Assembly: GCF_026151205.1 (NCBI RefSeq)
Contig: NC_087075.1
Location: 14,087,628-14,151,627, forward strand
Direction: 5' to 3'
Origin: Bolinopsis microptera
Lineage: Eukaryota > Ctenophora > Tentaculata > Lobata > Bolinopsidae
DNA: 64,000 nt
This document shows, piece by piece, positions 38,670-48,059 of the stretch. Position 1 is the stretch's first letter. Each line of letters opens with the position of its first letter. A program made the position numbers and the translations under genes. The notes below the pieces were generated by a model. That model was not told the origin of the DNA. It ran no database searches and was given only the letters and a program-made list of their open reading frames with translations.

Positions 38670-41600
38670 ATGTTACGTTTTATCCTCTCTGTTTTTTCGG
38701 TATTTGTTGCCTGTCCAGAGTTTACTATCGCAGCCAGCGACACCAAGAGCGATACAGCTCTTAGGTTTGCTTCTGAATCCGGTAGTTACATATCTTACAA
38801 CCCCAACGTTAACTCACTGACAGAAAAGTTTTCTGTTTGTGTGTGGGTCCGCAAGTTCCAATCTGGAATTAACCCATGCCCGTTTGCGTATAAAGGTTAC
38901 GAGATATTCATGACAGACAATGGCCACTACAACCGACTGTTCGGTTCCAGCTCCCTGGACAATGTTCTGACCAGCAAGTTCCCAACTGCCAATACTTGGT
39001 ATCTGTACTGCTCAACCTGGAGCCTTGCTTCTAGAACCTTCCGAGTGTACGTGAACGGGCAACAAGCAGGGACCCAGACAACACCCTCCGGGAGAAGGCT
39101 GCAGACAGGCGGAACATTAACCTTGGGGAATAATTCACCAAATTCAGGGCACCTTTTCGGAGGCATGCTCTTTAACTTTAATATGTACTCTAAAGAACTG
39201 ACGGCTACAGAAGTAGCTGCCCTGTCTTCAGCTGGATTTTGTGCAGAGATTCCTGAGCAGTTGGAGGAGTACCGGGTAATAAAGTGGGAAGACATTCTCA
39301 AACTGAGCAGATCTGGTACTGTGTTGGACGAAGACACCAGATGTGCCGCATTCGTTGAACTACCGATATTTTGGAAAAAGCTGGAATTGGCCGTGGCAGA
39401 AAAGAATTCTCTGGAACTATCCTTGAACAAAACGATGACAGATCTACTCAAAGTTCAAGAACGCTTCAACTCTACTCAGGAGGAACTAGTTGGGGTACAA
39501 GAACGCTTCAACTCTACCCAGGAGGAGCTAGTAGCAACAGAAGAGGAGTTGAATGAAACGAGGAGCGACCTTCAAGAAACGAAGATGGAACTTAGGAATC
39601 TCACGGAGTCTAAATGTGCGCTAAAGAAAGGGAATTTGACAAAGTGGGATATGTTTTATTCGCCCGAGTACTATAATAAAACCTTCACTCGCACTCTCTA
39701 CCAACAACTCACCTCAACATGGGATTCAATTAGCAGTAAGATGCAATTTATATTCACTTAAACTAGTCAACGTTTTTATCATATTGTTTCGCAATTGAAA
39801 TGAAATTCTTTTTAAGGAAATTTATTTTGCATGCTTGATACTAATTTAAACCAGTAACATACATATTTGTCCATTTCGTTTGATAAAACTTTATTATTAC
39901 AGTTTACGAGTTCAATTAGTAGCACAACTAGAGCACAATAATAGTAATCAAAATTTACAACCACTCGATATGACGTGACCGTTTGTATCCTAAGCAACGC
40001 ATCTACTTCCTGGGCTACAGTATTGACTTCGCCATTTTCTCCTCCCTCACCGCCATCTTCTCCTCCCTCTTTCCTTCACTATGGATCTGAATTCTGTTAC
40101 CAATGTTTTAAACTCGTTTTCATTAAAAGAGCTGAAAGCTCTTAAGGCCAGTGTTGAGAATGTCATGAAACTTAAGAGAAATTCTGTTAAATGCGAGGAC
40201 TTCTTGGAGTTGCATTCAGATTTTGTTCAAAACAAGAGTGTTCAGCATGGCACGTTGATGTCTGAACTTGAAACACTTATGGCCAAGCAAACTGCTGTGA
40301 AAACTGCCACAAAGTGGCTCACTTCCACTGGAGAAGAATATGTATGGTCTTCCTCAAATGGACACACCACGACTAAGGAGCCAATCGATATTTTAAATTA
40401 TCCTGGGATATCAGAGCTTATGCACGATATCAACTCCAAGTTTGGCTGCAAGCTAAACTCATGCCTAGCAAGCATGTACAAGTCTGGTTCTTGTGCAACT
40501 AGGTACCACAACGACGACGAGGTGTCTCTCGACCAGTCGCAAGGTATTTATGTAGTTTCATTTGGAGCTGAGAGGACCCTCGACATAATTCCAGAAAATG
40601 GGGATAAGCGATGTAACAGTAAATGCCATATCACCCCAAAGGACTGTAGTTTGTATATTATGAAACCGGGGTGTCAGGAATATTGTCTTCACAAGGTTCG
40701 TGCAGAGAGATCAGCTAAGGAGACTCGGTATAGCTTATCTTTTCGCTGCCAGATACCGAAGACAGATACAAATGTAGTCAGGGAGCAGAATGTCTTCACT
40801 ACAATTCCTATGCCGCCCACCACCACCTCAACACCAACCCTCTACTACCGAAATGCTCCAAGAAAACCGAAGAGCAGGAAAACCACTGTCCTGTTTGGTA
40901 CGTCAATGACAAAATTCGTACGGACAAATAAGTTGGGATTCCGGGGAAGGAAAGTAATCAATGTGTCCCAAAGTGGTGCAAAAATTAGAGACATCACTGA
41001 AAATATTCAGCATTTTCATAAAACTCATGCAGCTGCAGAAGCTGACGATATCGAAAAGATTATATTGAGTGTTGGTACAAATGACATAAAACATTCTAAG
41101 TATGGGGTTCAGTTCCTTAGGAAGTATCTTAATGACTTAATTGACACCACTAAGCAGTTATTTCCCGCTGCAATTATAATTATCCAATGTTGTCTTCCTA
41201 TTAAGTGTTTATATTCCTACATAGCAAAGAATGTTCTAGATTTTAATAATCTTCTTAAAGACTTATGCCTAAATAATAATTGCGTGTTCTTAGACTGTTT
41301 CTCAGCCTTTTTAACTCGAGACTTTAGATCATGTAATGAACTTCTATACCATGATTGGCTTCATCTCAACATGAGAGGAGTAGGTTTACTGTCCACTTGG
41401 CTTAAGTTTGTTGTAAACGAACACAGTTTTGACAGGGTTGTAAATAATCTCCTGGGAATTTAAATCTTTGATCTTTTCTTTCATTTAATATTTTGATTAA
41501 GACGTTGCGCCTAAAATTAAAACTCAAACAAATCTCTGATTTAATCTTTTTCTCAATTTTATGCCTCCTATTTCAGGTACATTCGGTCACTGCCCATTTT

Positions 41601-44600
41601 CCCATATGTTAGACAATGAATCGTTTAGACTTAGAATAGGTCTTTTTGCATGCAAAAGGCCTCGTACACAGTCAAGAAATGCACATATACATATCAACAC
41701 GTTTATACCTAACAAAATTTACACATTTAAGTCTCCATGCACCCCACACATCAACTACAATTATCATAATCATATGTTTCTCTTCTATTCTCTTATCATG
41801 ACTTACTTTCTCCCAATTCTTCTCTCCACGACTAGGTCCATGAACACTGTACTCCCCCTAGATTCTAATATTCATTCCTCTCTACTCCTTGACAGCCCAC
41901 GTTATCTTATACCATTTCTTGCTTGCTCCCACATCAAACTTTTCTTTGTAATTATCTCCTCATGGTTTATAAGAAATGTTCTTCTCCCTGGTAAGATGAA
42001 TAGAGTCAAGTATTCCAGCCGCCTCAGGCGTCTAGTCTCTTTATTCATTCTTTGGGTTTTCTCTCTTAACTTTCTTTTGATAACTCTTGTTAATCCTTCT
42101 ATGCTTAATCCAGGTCCCAACTCCCTATCTGTACTCTACCAAAATGTCCAAGGTCTTATTCCTTTCAGTAACCTAAGCTCCTCCCATCCCCTTCTTGATG
42201 GTAATAAGATTTCCGAACTTCAATCCTTTGCTAACATAGAGCAGCCTGACATAATTGCCCTAAATGAGACTTGGCTCAAAAAATCTATTTCTAGTAACGA
42301 AATCTTTCCTTCTTCTCAATATGAAATCTTCCGCAATGACCGCACGAGAAAGACTCATCCTCAAGATCCTAATAACCCTAAAAAGTTTAGGGAAAATGGA
42401 GGTGGTGTTCTTTTGGCTGTTCGGTCTGATCTCGATGCCACTACAACCCGACTACCAGTTAGCCTAGGTGCAGAAATGCTTGCCGTTAAAATTGCTTTTC
42501 CTAACAAAGAGAGTATTGTAATCTGTACTTGTTATAGAGTAGGAACTCTTGGGTTACCTAATCATGATGTCATAGTTAGTTATATTCGCAAGCTAGTTTC
42601 CAAAAAGAATCCCCCTAAAATCTATGTTATTGGTGATTTTAATCTCCCCCATACAGACTGGCTATCTTCATCCAGTACCGTACCTATTGAGCAATCCTTC
42701 ATAGATTCTTTCAGTGATCTTTCTCTCTCCCAGTTGATCACATCACCCACCCATAAAAGTGGTAATACATTAGACATTCTTCTCAGTAATTATGATAACA
42801 CAATCGATAACTTGAATGTCTGTGATCCTCATTCCGTGTGCAAATCTGATCATTTTCCTGTCACTTTTTCAATTAAAAGCTCCTTTTCCCGCAAGAAAAC
42901 TCCTAAACGTAAAATCTATAATTATAAGAAAGCAAACTGGGACATGATTAATCGTGAATTATGCTCGATTAATTGGCAAGTCCTAGAATGCCTAGATCCT
43001 GATTCGTCTTGGAAGTTAGTTAAAGACTGCATTATGAATTTAGTTGATATACATATTCCTAAAGTAACTATTAAATCAGAGTTTCAACCCCCGTGGTTCG
43101 ATAGTGAACTTTTTTCTTCATGCCGTAAAAAAGATAGACTCAGAGCTAAATTTAAAATTTCTGGTTCTATTTCTGATGAGTTAAAGTTTGTTACTAGCCG
43201 TAAAGATTTTAAGAGGCTTTCATCAGCCAAAATAAGAGACAATCTTTTCAATAGTGATGATCCAGCGCTTATAACTAAGAAGTTTTGGTCACATGTTAAG
43301 TATAAATCTAACTCCTGCCGTATTCCTAATTGTGTTAGTTATTCTGGACAGCTTCGGTTCAAACCCAAAGCTCAAGCTGAACTTTTCAATTCTTTCTTTT
43401 ATAACCAGTTTTCGGATCCTTCACTTTATGACACTGACATCTCCTATGTCAATGATGTTGATTTTGATATTGACTTCGATCATCGGGATGTTCGTAAGCT
43501 TCTTTCAAATATTAATTCAAATAAAGCCCAGGGACCAGATGGCATACACGGTAAAATTCTCAAAAATTGTTCCGTAGGTTTAGCTTACCCTCTAACATGC
43601 ATTTTTCGTGGATCTTACAACAGCGGCTACATTCCACAAGAATGGAAACTTGCAAATGTTGTCCCAATATTTAAGAAAGGTAAGAAAAGTGAGGTTGAAA
43701 ACTATAGACCAATATCCCTTACTTGTTTAGTCATGAAAGTTTTTGAGCGCATTGTTAAACGTAAACTGCTTTCTTTGACAAGTACCCTTCTTGATCCCAG
43801 GCAGCATGGTTTTCTAGAGCACAAGTCATGCACAACCAATATGGTTGACTTTTGTGATAGCCTGGCATTGTCTCTTAACGAAAACATTATCAATCATGTT
43901 GTGTATTTTGATTTTGCTAAGGCATTTGATTCTGTAAATCATGATATCCTTCTTCATAAGCTAAAGACCTTATATAACATTGATGGTACACTTCTCAAAT
44001 TTCTTACCAATTACCTTCAAGGCCGTTACCAAAGAGTGGTTATTGGTAATGAGATGTCATCTACCCTCTCAGTTAATTCTGGTGTCCCCCAGGGCTCTAT
44101 TCTTGGTCCCTTACTTTTTGTATTGTTTATCAATGATATTCCTCTTGGCCTTTCGGATAATACTGATATTGTTTTGTATGCCGATGATACAAAAATCTGG
44201 CGTAAAATACATTCATCTTCTGATAATACTAATTTACAAATGGATATAGACTATCTCTCTGACTGGGCACTAAGAAACAAAATGCGATTCCATCCAGCAA
44301 AATGTAAAGTGCTTATTGTTTCAGGAAAACCATCTTTATCTCCTCCATTCGCATATAATCTTGATGGCTCTCCTCTTGTGTATGTAGAGTTAGAAAAAGA
44401 TCTTGGAGTCGATGTTACTCCTAAGCTAAGTTGGAATAGTCAGTGCGACAGAATTTATACTAAGGCCTGCCAACAACTTGGTATGGTCAGAAGAGATGGC
44501 CATATTGTCATTGATCAGAAACGTCGCCGGGCGCTTTACCTCTCCCTGGTTCGTAGCCAATTCGAAAATTGTTCCATAATCTGGCGCCCTTGTAATAAAT

Positions 44601-45738
44601 CACTTAGTGATAAATTAGAAAGTCTCCAAAAGAGAGCTATTAAATGGATTCTGTCTGAAGAGGGCCGCAGTTATCCACCTGAGCAATATGTCAAAAAGTG
44701 CAAGTTTGTCGACATTCTCCCTTTGTCTCAAAAGTTTGACTTGAATGATCTTATTTTTTTCCACAAAGTTCTTAACAATTTAATTCCTGTATCGCTGCCT
44801 CACTATCTCTCTTTATATCAGGGCACTTCTCGACTAAGACGTTGCCACCTCGACAGTCTGTCTATTGTGTCATCAATTTTACCTAAGTTAAGTCAGAATT
44901 CACACACCACATGTACCTCAAATAGCCCACTGGCAAAATCATTTTTCTACAGAACCCATATACTGTGGAATGGACTCCCTTTACAGGTAAGACAAATTGT
45001 GTCTACTAGTCTTTTCAAAGCTGAGGTCACTAAGCATCTATGGAAATGTTTATTGGATAGTGAAACAACAGTCTAGCCTAGTCTCTTTGCTCCCCATATT
45101 ATTATTATTTTTGTTTTATTAATTCTTTTATCTACCTTCCTATACTTTCAACATCATATCACACTTCACCCGCACACCTTCTCACACATTAATGACCATT
45201 TCAGACCTGTATCTAATATATCTGGAATTTGACGTATTGAATTACCAATTTTGACTCTATATCCACAGTTATTCACCATGGATTTGTTTGTTATTAAATA
45301 GTTTTTCATAAATTTTTGGATTTAGATTAATTCGATGTAATGGGTCCAAGTTACTGCGGACATAGTTCACTATGTGTTTACCGTGTTTGGGTGCCCATCA
45401 TATTTTACAGATGGGGGCGATATTTTGAACGATTCTATTTTATATTCATCTATTGCTGTACTCTGTAAAATTTGAAAAGTATTTAATAAAAAAAAATACG
45501 ACATATGTATGAGTATTGCAGTGTATGTTCGATACCATAAAATTCTTGCAATTTATTTAATTCGATCAAAATATCAACATATTTTAAACGAATTGATACC
45601 AGATCGTTTGTAAACGGGAGTTCTAACTTCTCCTCTCATTCAGGTCGACTGTTTGGGATGAGGATTACTGACAAGGTAATTGAGCTGATAAAAGATCTGG
45701 ATGACGATCAGATCGATCACTGCGGAGAACTATCATAA
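38670..45738 (+). CDS. P4: secreted pentraxin-like protein with coiled-coil stalk (intact, 2 exons, 386 aa)
   Basis: join(38,670-39,735, 45,644-45,738). Signal peptide about 1-21; pentraxin/LamG-like domain about 24-190 with the cysteine pair C57/C114 and the C-x-[ST]-W motif; a cysteine-containing linker; then a heptad-type stalk (about 232-312) with a tandem 15-residue unit RFNSTQEELV..VQE carrying two N-glycosylation sites. The phase-1 donor A|GTAAG at 39,735 and acceptor TCATTCAG at 45,643 join in frame to a 31-codon exon ending ...CGELS. Without splicing, exon 1 ends eight codons later. The same exon pair is kept in P2 and P3. Probably an oligomeric secreted lectin-like protein; the ligand is unknown. 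A full-length retrotransposon lies in its intron. Confidence 0.75.
40081..41463 (+). CDS. LINE ORF1: AlkB-type 2OG-Fe(II) dioxygenase fused to SGNH esterase
   Basis: 460 aa. Residues about 1-70 are a helical, probably coiled N-terminus. Residues 75-225 form an AlkB-like domain: substrate or cofactor loop N-Y-P-G near 106-109, iron ligands H143-x-D145 (RYHNDDE) and H204 (YCLHKV), and the 2-oxoglutarate motif R216-x5-R222 (RYSLSFR). A proline/threonine linker follows (243-262). The SGNH domain has G273-T-S275 (block I, GTS for GDS), GTND at 332-335 and the catalytic D425-x-x-H428 (HDWLHLN). SGNH esterases are known in ORF1 of some CR1-like elements. AlkB enzymes demethylate alkylated nucleic acids, so a role in repairing or protecting element RNA/cDNA is possible but is inference. 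Confidence 0.85.
   Translation: MDLNSVTNVLNSFSLKELKALKASVENVMKLKRNSVKCEDFLELHSDFVQNKSVQHGTLMSELETLMAKQTAVKTATKWLTSTGEEYVWSSSNGHTTTKEPIDILNYPGISELMHDINSKFGCKLNSCLASMYKSGSCATRYHNDDEVSLDQSQGIYVVSFGAERTLDIIPENGDKRCNSKCHITPKDCSLYIMKPGCQEYCLHKVRAERSAKETRYSLSFRCQIPKTDTNVVREQNVFTTIPMPPTTTSTPTLYYRNAPRKPKSRKTTVLFGTSMTKFVRTNKLGFRGRKVINVSQSGAKIRDITENIQHFHKTHAAAEADDIEKIILSVGTNDIKHSKYGVQFLRKYLNDLIDTTKQLFPAAIIIIQCCLPIKCLYSYIAKNVLDFNNLLKDLCLNNNCVFLDCFSAFLTRDFRSCNELLYHDWLHLNMRGVGLLSTWLKFVVNEHSFDRVVNNLLGI
41561..45076 (+). CDS. LINE ORF2: AP endonuclease and reverse transcriptase
   Basis: 1171 aa. The N-terminal ~180 residues are hydrophobic and histidine-rich, and end in NPGP (183-186) just before the endonuclease. 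The endonuclease is complete: YQNVQG (193-198), LNETW, the CYR block, GDFNLP (about 357) and SDHFPV. The reverse transcriptase has the NYRPISL block, DFAKAFDS (about 782), SGVPQGSILGP and YADD (about 872). A basic C-terminal region follows. There is no stop or frameshift. ORF2 starts 97 bp after ORF1 and is not in an overlapping frame. Confidence 0.9.
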   Translation: MPPISGTFGHCPFSHMLDNESFRLRIGLFACKRPRTQSRNAHIHINTFIPNKIYTFKSPCTPHINYNYHNHMFLFYSLIMTYFLPILLSTTRSMNTVLPLDSNIHSSLLLDSPRYLIPFLACSHIKLFFVIISSWFIRNVLLPGKMNRVKYSSRLRRLVSLFILWVFSLNFLLITLVNPSMLNPGPNSLSVLYQNVQGLIPFSNLSSSHPLLDGNKISELQSFANIEQPDIIALNETWLKKSISSNEIFPSSQYEIFRNDRTRKTHPQDPNNPKKFRENGGGVLLAVRSDLDATTTRLPVSLGAEMLAVKIAFPNKESIVICTCYRVGTLGLPNHDVIVSYIRKLVSKKNPPKIYVIGDFNLPHTDWLSSSSTVPIEQSFIDSFSDLSLSQLITSPTHKSGNTLDILLSNYDNTIDNLNVCDPHSVCKSDHFPVTFSIKSSFSRKKTPKRKIYNYKKANWDMINRELCSINWQVLECLDPDSSWKLVKDCIMNLVDIHIPKVTIKSEFQPPWFDSELFSSCRKKDRLRAKFKISGSISDELKFVTSRKDFKRLSSAKIRDNLFNSDDPALITKKFWSHVKYKSNSCRIPNCVSYSGQLRFKPKAQAELFNSFFYNQFSDPSLYDTDISYVNDVDFDIDFDHRDVRKLLSNINSNKAQGPDGIHGKILKNCSVGLAYPLTCIFRGSYNSGYIPQEWKLANVVPIFKKGKKSEVENYRPISLTCLVMKVFERIVKRKLLSLTSTLLDPRQHGFLEHKSCTTNMVDFCDSLALSLNENIINHVVYFDFAKAFDSVNHDILLHKLKTLYNIDGTLLKFLTNYLQGRYQRVVIGNEMSSTLSVNSGVPQGSILGPLLFVLFINDIPLGLSDNTDIVLYADDTKIWRKIHSSSDNTNLQMDIDYLSDWALRNKMRFHPAKCKVLIVSGKPSLSPPFAYNLDGSPLVYVELEKDLGVDVTPKLSWNSQCDRIYTKACQQLGMVRRDGHIVIDQKRRRALYLSLVRSQFENCSIIWRPCNKSLSDKLESLQKRAIKWILSEEGRSYPPEQYVKKCKFVDILPLSQKFDLNDLIFFHKVLNNLIPVSLPHYLSLYQGTSRLRRCHLDSLSIVSSILPKLSQNSHTTCTSNSPLAKSFFYRTHILWNGLPLQVRQIVSTSLFKAEVTKHLWKCLLDSETTV
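45644..45738 (+). CDS. P4 exon 2 (C-terminal 31 codons)
   Basis: Acceptor ctctcattcag; the frame RLFGMRITDKVIELIKDLD continues to TAA. The equivalents in P2 (24,812-24,906) and P3 (28,543-28,637) have the same length of 95 bp and differ mainly at silent positions, which argues for a real exon. Confidence 0.65.
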
Positions 45739-46170
45739 AGCCTTGCTACCAAAATTATGTAAGTTACTTACCACACTTAATCATTAAATATTGTTTCATT
45801 TTCCAATGTCAAAGCAAGCAGATTCAATAGTTATCTTAATGCTTAAATTGAAATGTGTCGTTCGACTTTTGTAACATAATTTCAAATCAGGTGTTACCGG
45901 AGAGAAAATGCGATAAACTATGCTGACGGTCATAAGAATGACAGCTGTATACTGACGCTGATCTTTTTGGACGATGTTTACCCTTGAGAACGTTGAGAAC
46001 CTACCCTAATTGAGAACGAGACGAAAACATCCCGACCTTCCAATGCTGATCACGATCTACTTCAACAACGGAGATAATTATACGGATACCTTTAAGTTAT
46101 GGACATGAAGTGCACATAGACTGGAAGCACACTGGACTCAGTTATTATCAATCTTAATTTTAAAGGACCT
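45739..46170. other. P4 downstream region
   Basis: Homologous to the downstream regions of P2 and P3. It contains a strong donor-like GTAAGTTAC after the stop and, at about 45,891, a relic of the exon-3-like sequence in which extra bases break the frame. This copy keeps 'ctatgctgacggtcataag', closer to the minus-strand cysteine-rich exons than the P2 and P3 copies are. No further gene is seen. Confidence 0.5.
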
Positions 46171-46189
46171 TTACTGATAGTTTAAATTC

Positions 46190-46860
46190 GACATATGACG
46201 TCATCTAGCGTCATCTAGCGTCATCTAGCGTGAAATATCGCCAGATGATGATAGATGACGCTGAATGACGCTAGATGACGCTAGATGACGCCAATTAGCG
46301 ACATTGTCGCTAAGTGCACGGCACCTTTCGAATGTCGCTATCTAGCGCTATCTAGCGCTATCTAGCGCTATCTAGCGCTATATGACGCTATATGACGCTA
46401 GATGACGCTAGATGACGCTAGATGACGCTAAGCACGCAGCACTGACGCCAGGCGACAGATAGCGCTATTTTCATAAAATTTCCGCCCTTTTTTTGCGACA
46501 TCTAGCGGTATCTAGCGCTATCTAACGCTATATGTCGCAACGACATCTGACGCAGCGCTATCTAGCGCTATATAGCGCTATCTGGCGCTATCTAGCGGAG
46601 AATGTCGGTTTGTGACAGTTTACGCTAGATAGCGCTAGATAGCGCTAGATTTCGCGGCGACAGCTAGCGCTAGATAGCGCTATCTAGCGTAAACTGTCAC
46701 AAACCGACATTCTCCGCTAGATAACGCTTGTTAGCGCTAGATAGCGCTATCTAGCGGAGAATATCGGTTTGTGACAGTTAACGCTAGATAGCGCTAGATA
46801 GCGCTATCTAGCGCTAGATATCGCGGCGACAGCTATAGCTATGGCTATGCCTATAGTTGT
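46190..46860. repeat. Palindromic TAGCGC/ATCTAGCGC array
   Basis: Dense array of degenerate 8-10-bp units (TAGCGCTATC, TAGATGACGC, CATCTAGCG) in both orientations. It contains long inverted repeats, for example 46,592-46,640 against 46,676-46,722 (arms with 'gagaatgtcggtttgtgac') around 'ttcgcggcgaca'. CpG and GC content are far above the surroundings. No coding frame. Confidence 0.85.
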
Positions 46861-48050
46861 TAAACGTTAAATATCTAACGTTGGTTATAAGTTTTATTTT
46901 TAACGTTGCAAAACGTTTATTATTTGACGTCAGATCAAGGTTACCTTATTAACTATACCTTACTTGGGAATATTATAGCGGGTTAATTTATGACTGGGAA
47001 AATTAATAACCGGGAAAAATATGGCGGAATTCCCCAAAACCCGCCAAATTATCCCGGTCATGTATTTACCGGTGGCCGACCTTTCAAGTTTTTTTTCCGA
47101 GGTCAACAAATTTTCAACCGAAATTTCTGTTTTTGTTACTTGTTAAAGAAGTTATTTCAATTTACAGTTACTGATATTACTCAGAAATAGAAAAAAAAGA
47201 CACGTCTAGTATTTAAAGGAAAATAAATCTATAGCAATAATAAGTCAAATCTTCATTAAACTTAAAGCGTATTCTCATTATCGCTAATGTCCCCTCCATT
47301 ATCATTATTGATATCCCCCTGCTGCTGACCGTCATATTCGAAGTTGTATTGTTGTCTTAACAATACTTTCATTTTGTCCGCTAATGGGGCTACTGCTCTG
47401 AAGGTCAGCCGGAGCTTAATTTCCTGCCCACCGCTTGATATTGGGGAACGTCTTGGCTTTGCATCTTCAACTGCTCCAGTAATCAATCCACCGTGGACCA
47501 TGAAATAGTGGCACAGTTTACTCACTTCATGGGCAAGAAAAGTGAGAATCACGGTCCACCCTGAAATCTGATTCCTATAACCAAATTGTGATTTTTATAA
47601 CGAAATTATGGTAGCAACCGCCAATAAAGTTACAGCCCTCCATCCACTGCTTCAAAAGTCTTCTAGCACATATGAGACTTCAGGTAAAATATGATGATCA
47701 CCACCCCCTTGGAACCCCATAATCTGAGTCGGCGGGTTTTTTTATGACTGGTAAAATTTTTGACCGGGAAAAATATGGCGGAATCTTCCAAAACCCACCA
47801 CTTTATCCCGGTTATAATAATCCCGAGTAAGGTAAGCAGAGTTTAAAATTCAACTACATTTTAAAGTTGTATGTAGGTTACATATAAAACGTTGTTAAAC
47901 GTTAAATATCTAACGTTGGTTATAGGTTTTATTTTTAACGTTGCAAAACGTTTATTATTTTACGTTAGATCAAATTACCTTATCAACTATAAGCAACGTT
48001 CAAAACTCAACTAAATTTTAACGTTGTATGTAGGTTACATATAAAAACTT
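46857..48050. repeat. Tandem ~170-bp direct repeat split by a TA-flanked TIR element
   Basis: The unit running from 'gttaaacgttaaatatctaac' to 'ggttacatataaaa' occurs twice, starting at about 46,858 and 47,893. The first copy is interrupted after 'aactata' by the 875-bp element described separately. The second copy provides the uninterrupted site 'aactataagca'. Confidence 0.8.
46958..47832. mobile_element. Non-autonomous TIR element with TA target duplication
   Basis: The ends CCTTACTTGGGA...ATTATA and its complement ...TCCCGAGTAAGG are flanked by TA on both sides. The uninterrupted neighbouring repeat unit shows a single TA at that place. Subterminal blocks 'gaccgggaaaaatatggcgg' occur in inverted orientation near both ends. 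A 96-codon minus-strand frame (47,552-47,262) inside has no recognised domain. TA duplication suggests a Tc1/mariner-like mechanism, but no transposase is present. Confidence 0.75.
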
Positions 48051-48059
48051 TGCCGGCTG

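Larger units (their letters stand above)
39973..45497 (+). mobile_element. Non-LTR retrotransposon with AlkB-SGNH ORF1 (near full length)
   Basis: Inserted in the P4 intron. In P2 and P3 'ttacaaccac' is followed directly by '(aata)cgacatatgtatg', whereas in P4 these are separated by this element, which ends in 'tatttaataaaaaaaaa'. The flanks 'gatatgac' and 'aatacgac' look like a slightly decayed target-site duplication of about 8 bp. The element has a ~110-bp leader, ORF1, a 97-bp spacer, ORF2 and a ~420-bp 3' region. Both ORFs are open, so it is young or recently active. The EN and RT motifs place it among APE-type elements of the CR1/L2/Jockey kind; clade assignment would need a tree. Confidence 0.85.

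Noticed and set aside
38927-39451. 174-codon minus-strand frame across P4
   Set aside because: Antisense shadow of the P4 exon, with no features and no conservation beyond that of the sense gene.
47262-47552. 96-codon minus-strand frame in the TA element as a transposase
   Set aside because: Too short, no catalytic triad or DNA-binding motif visible.
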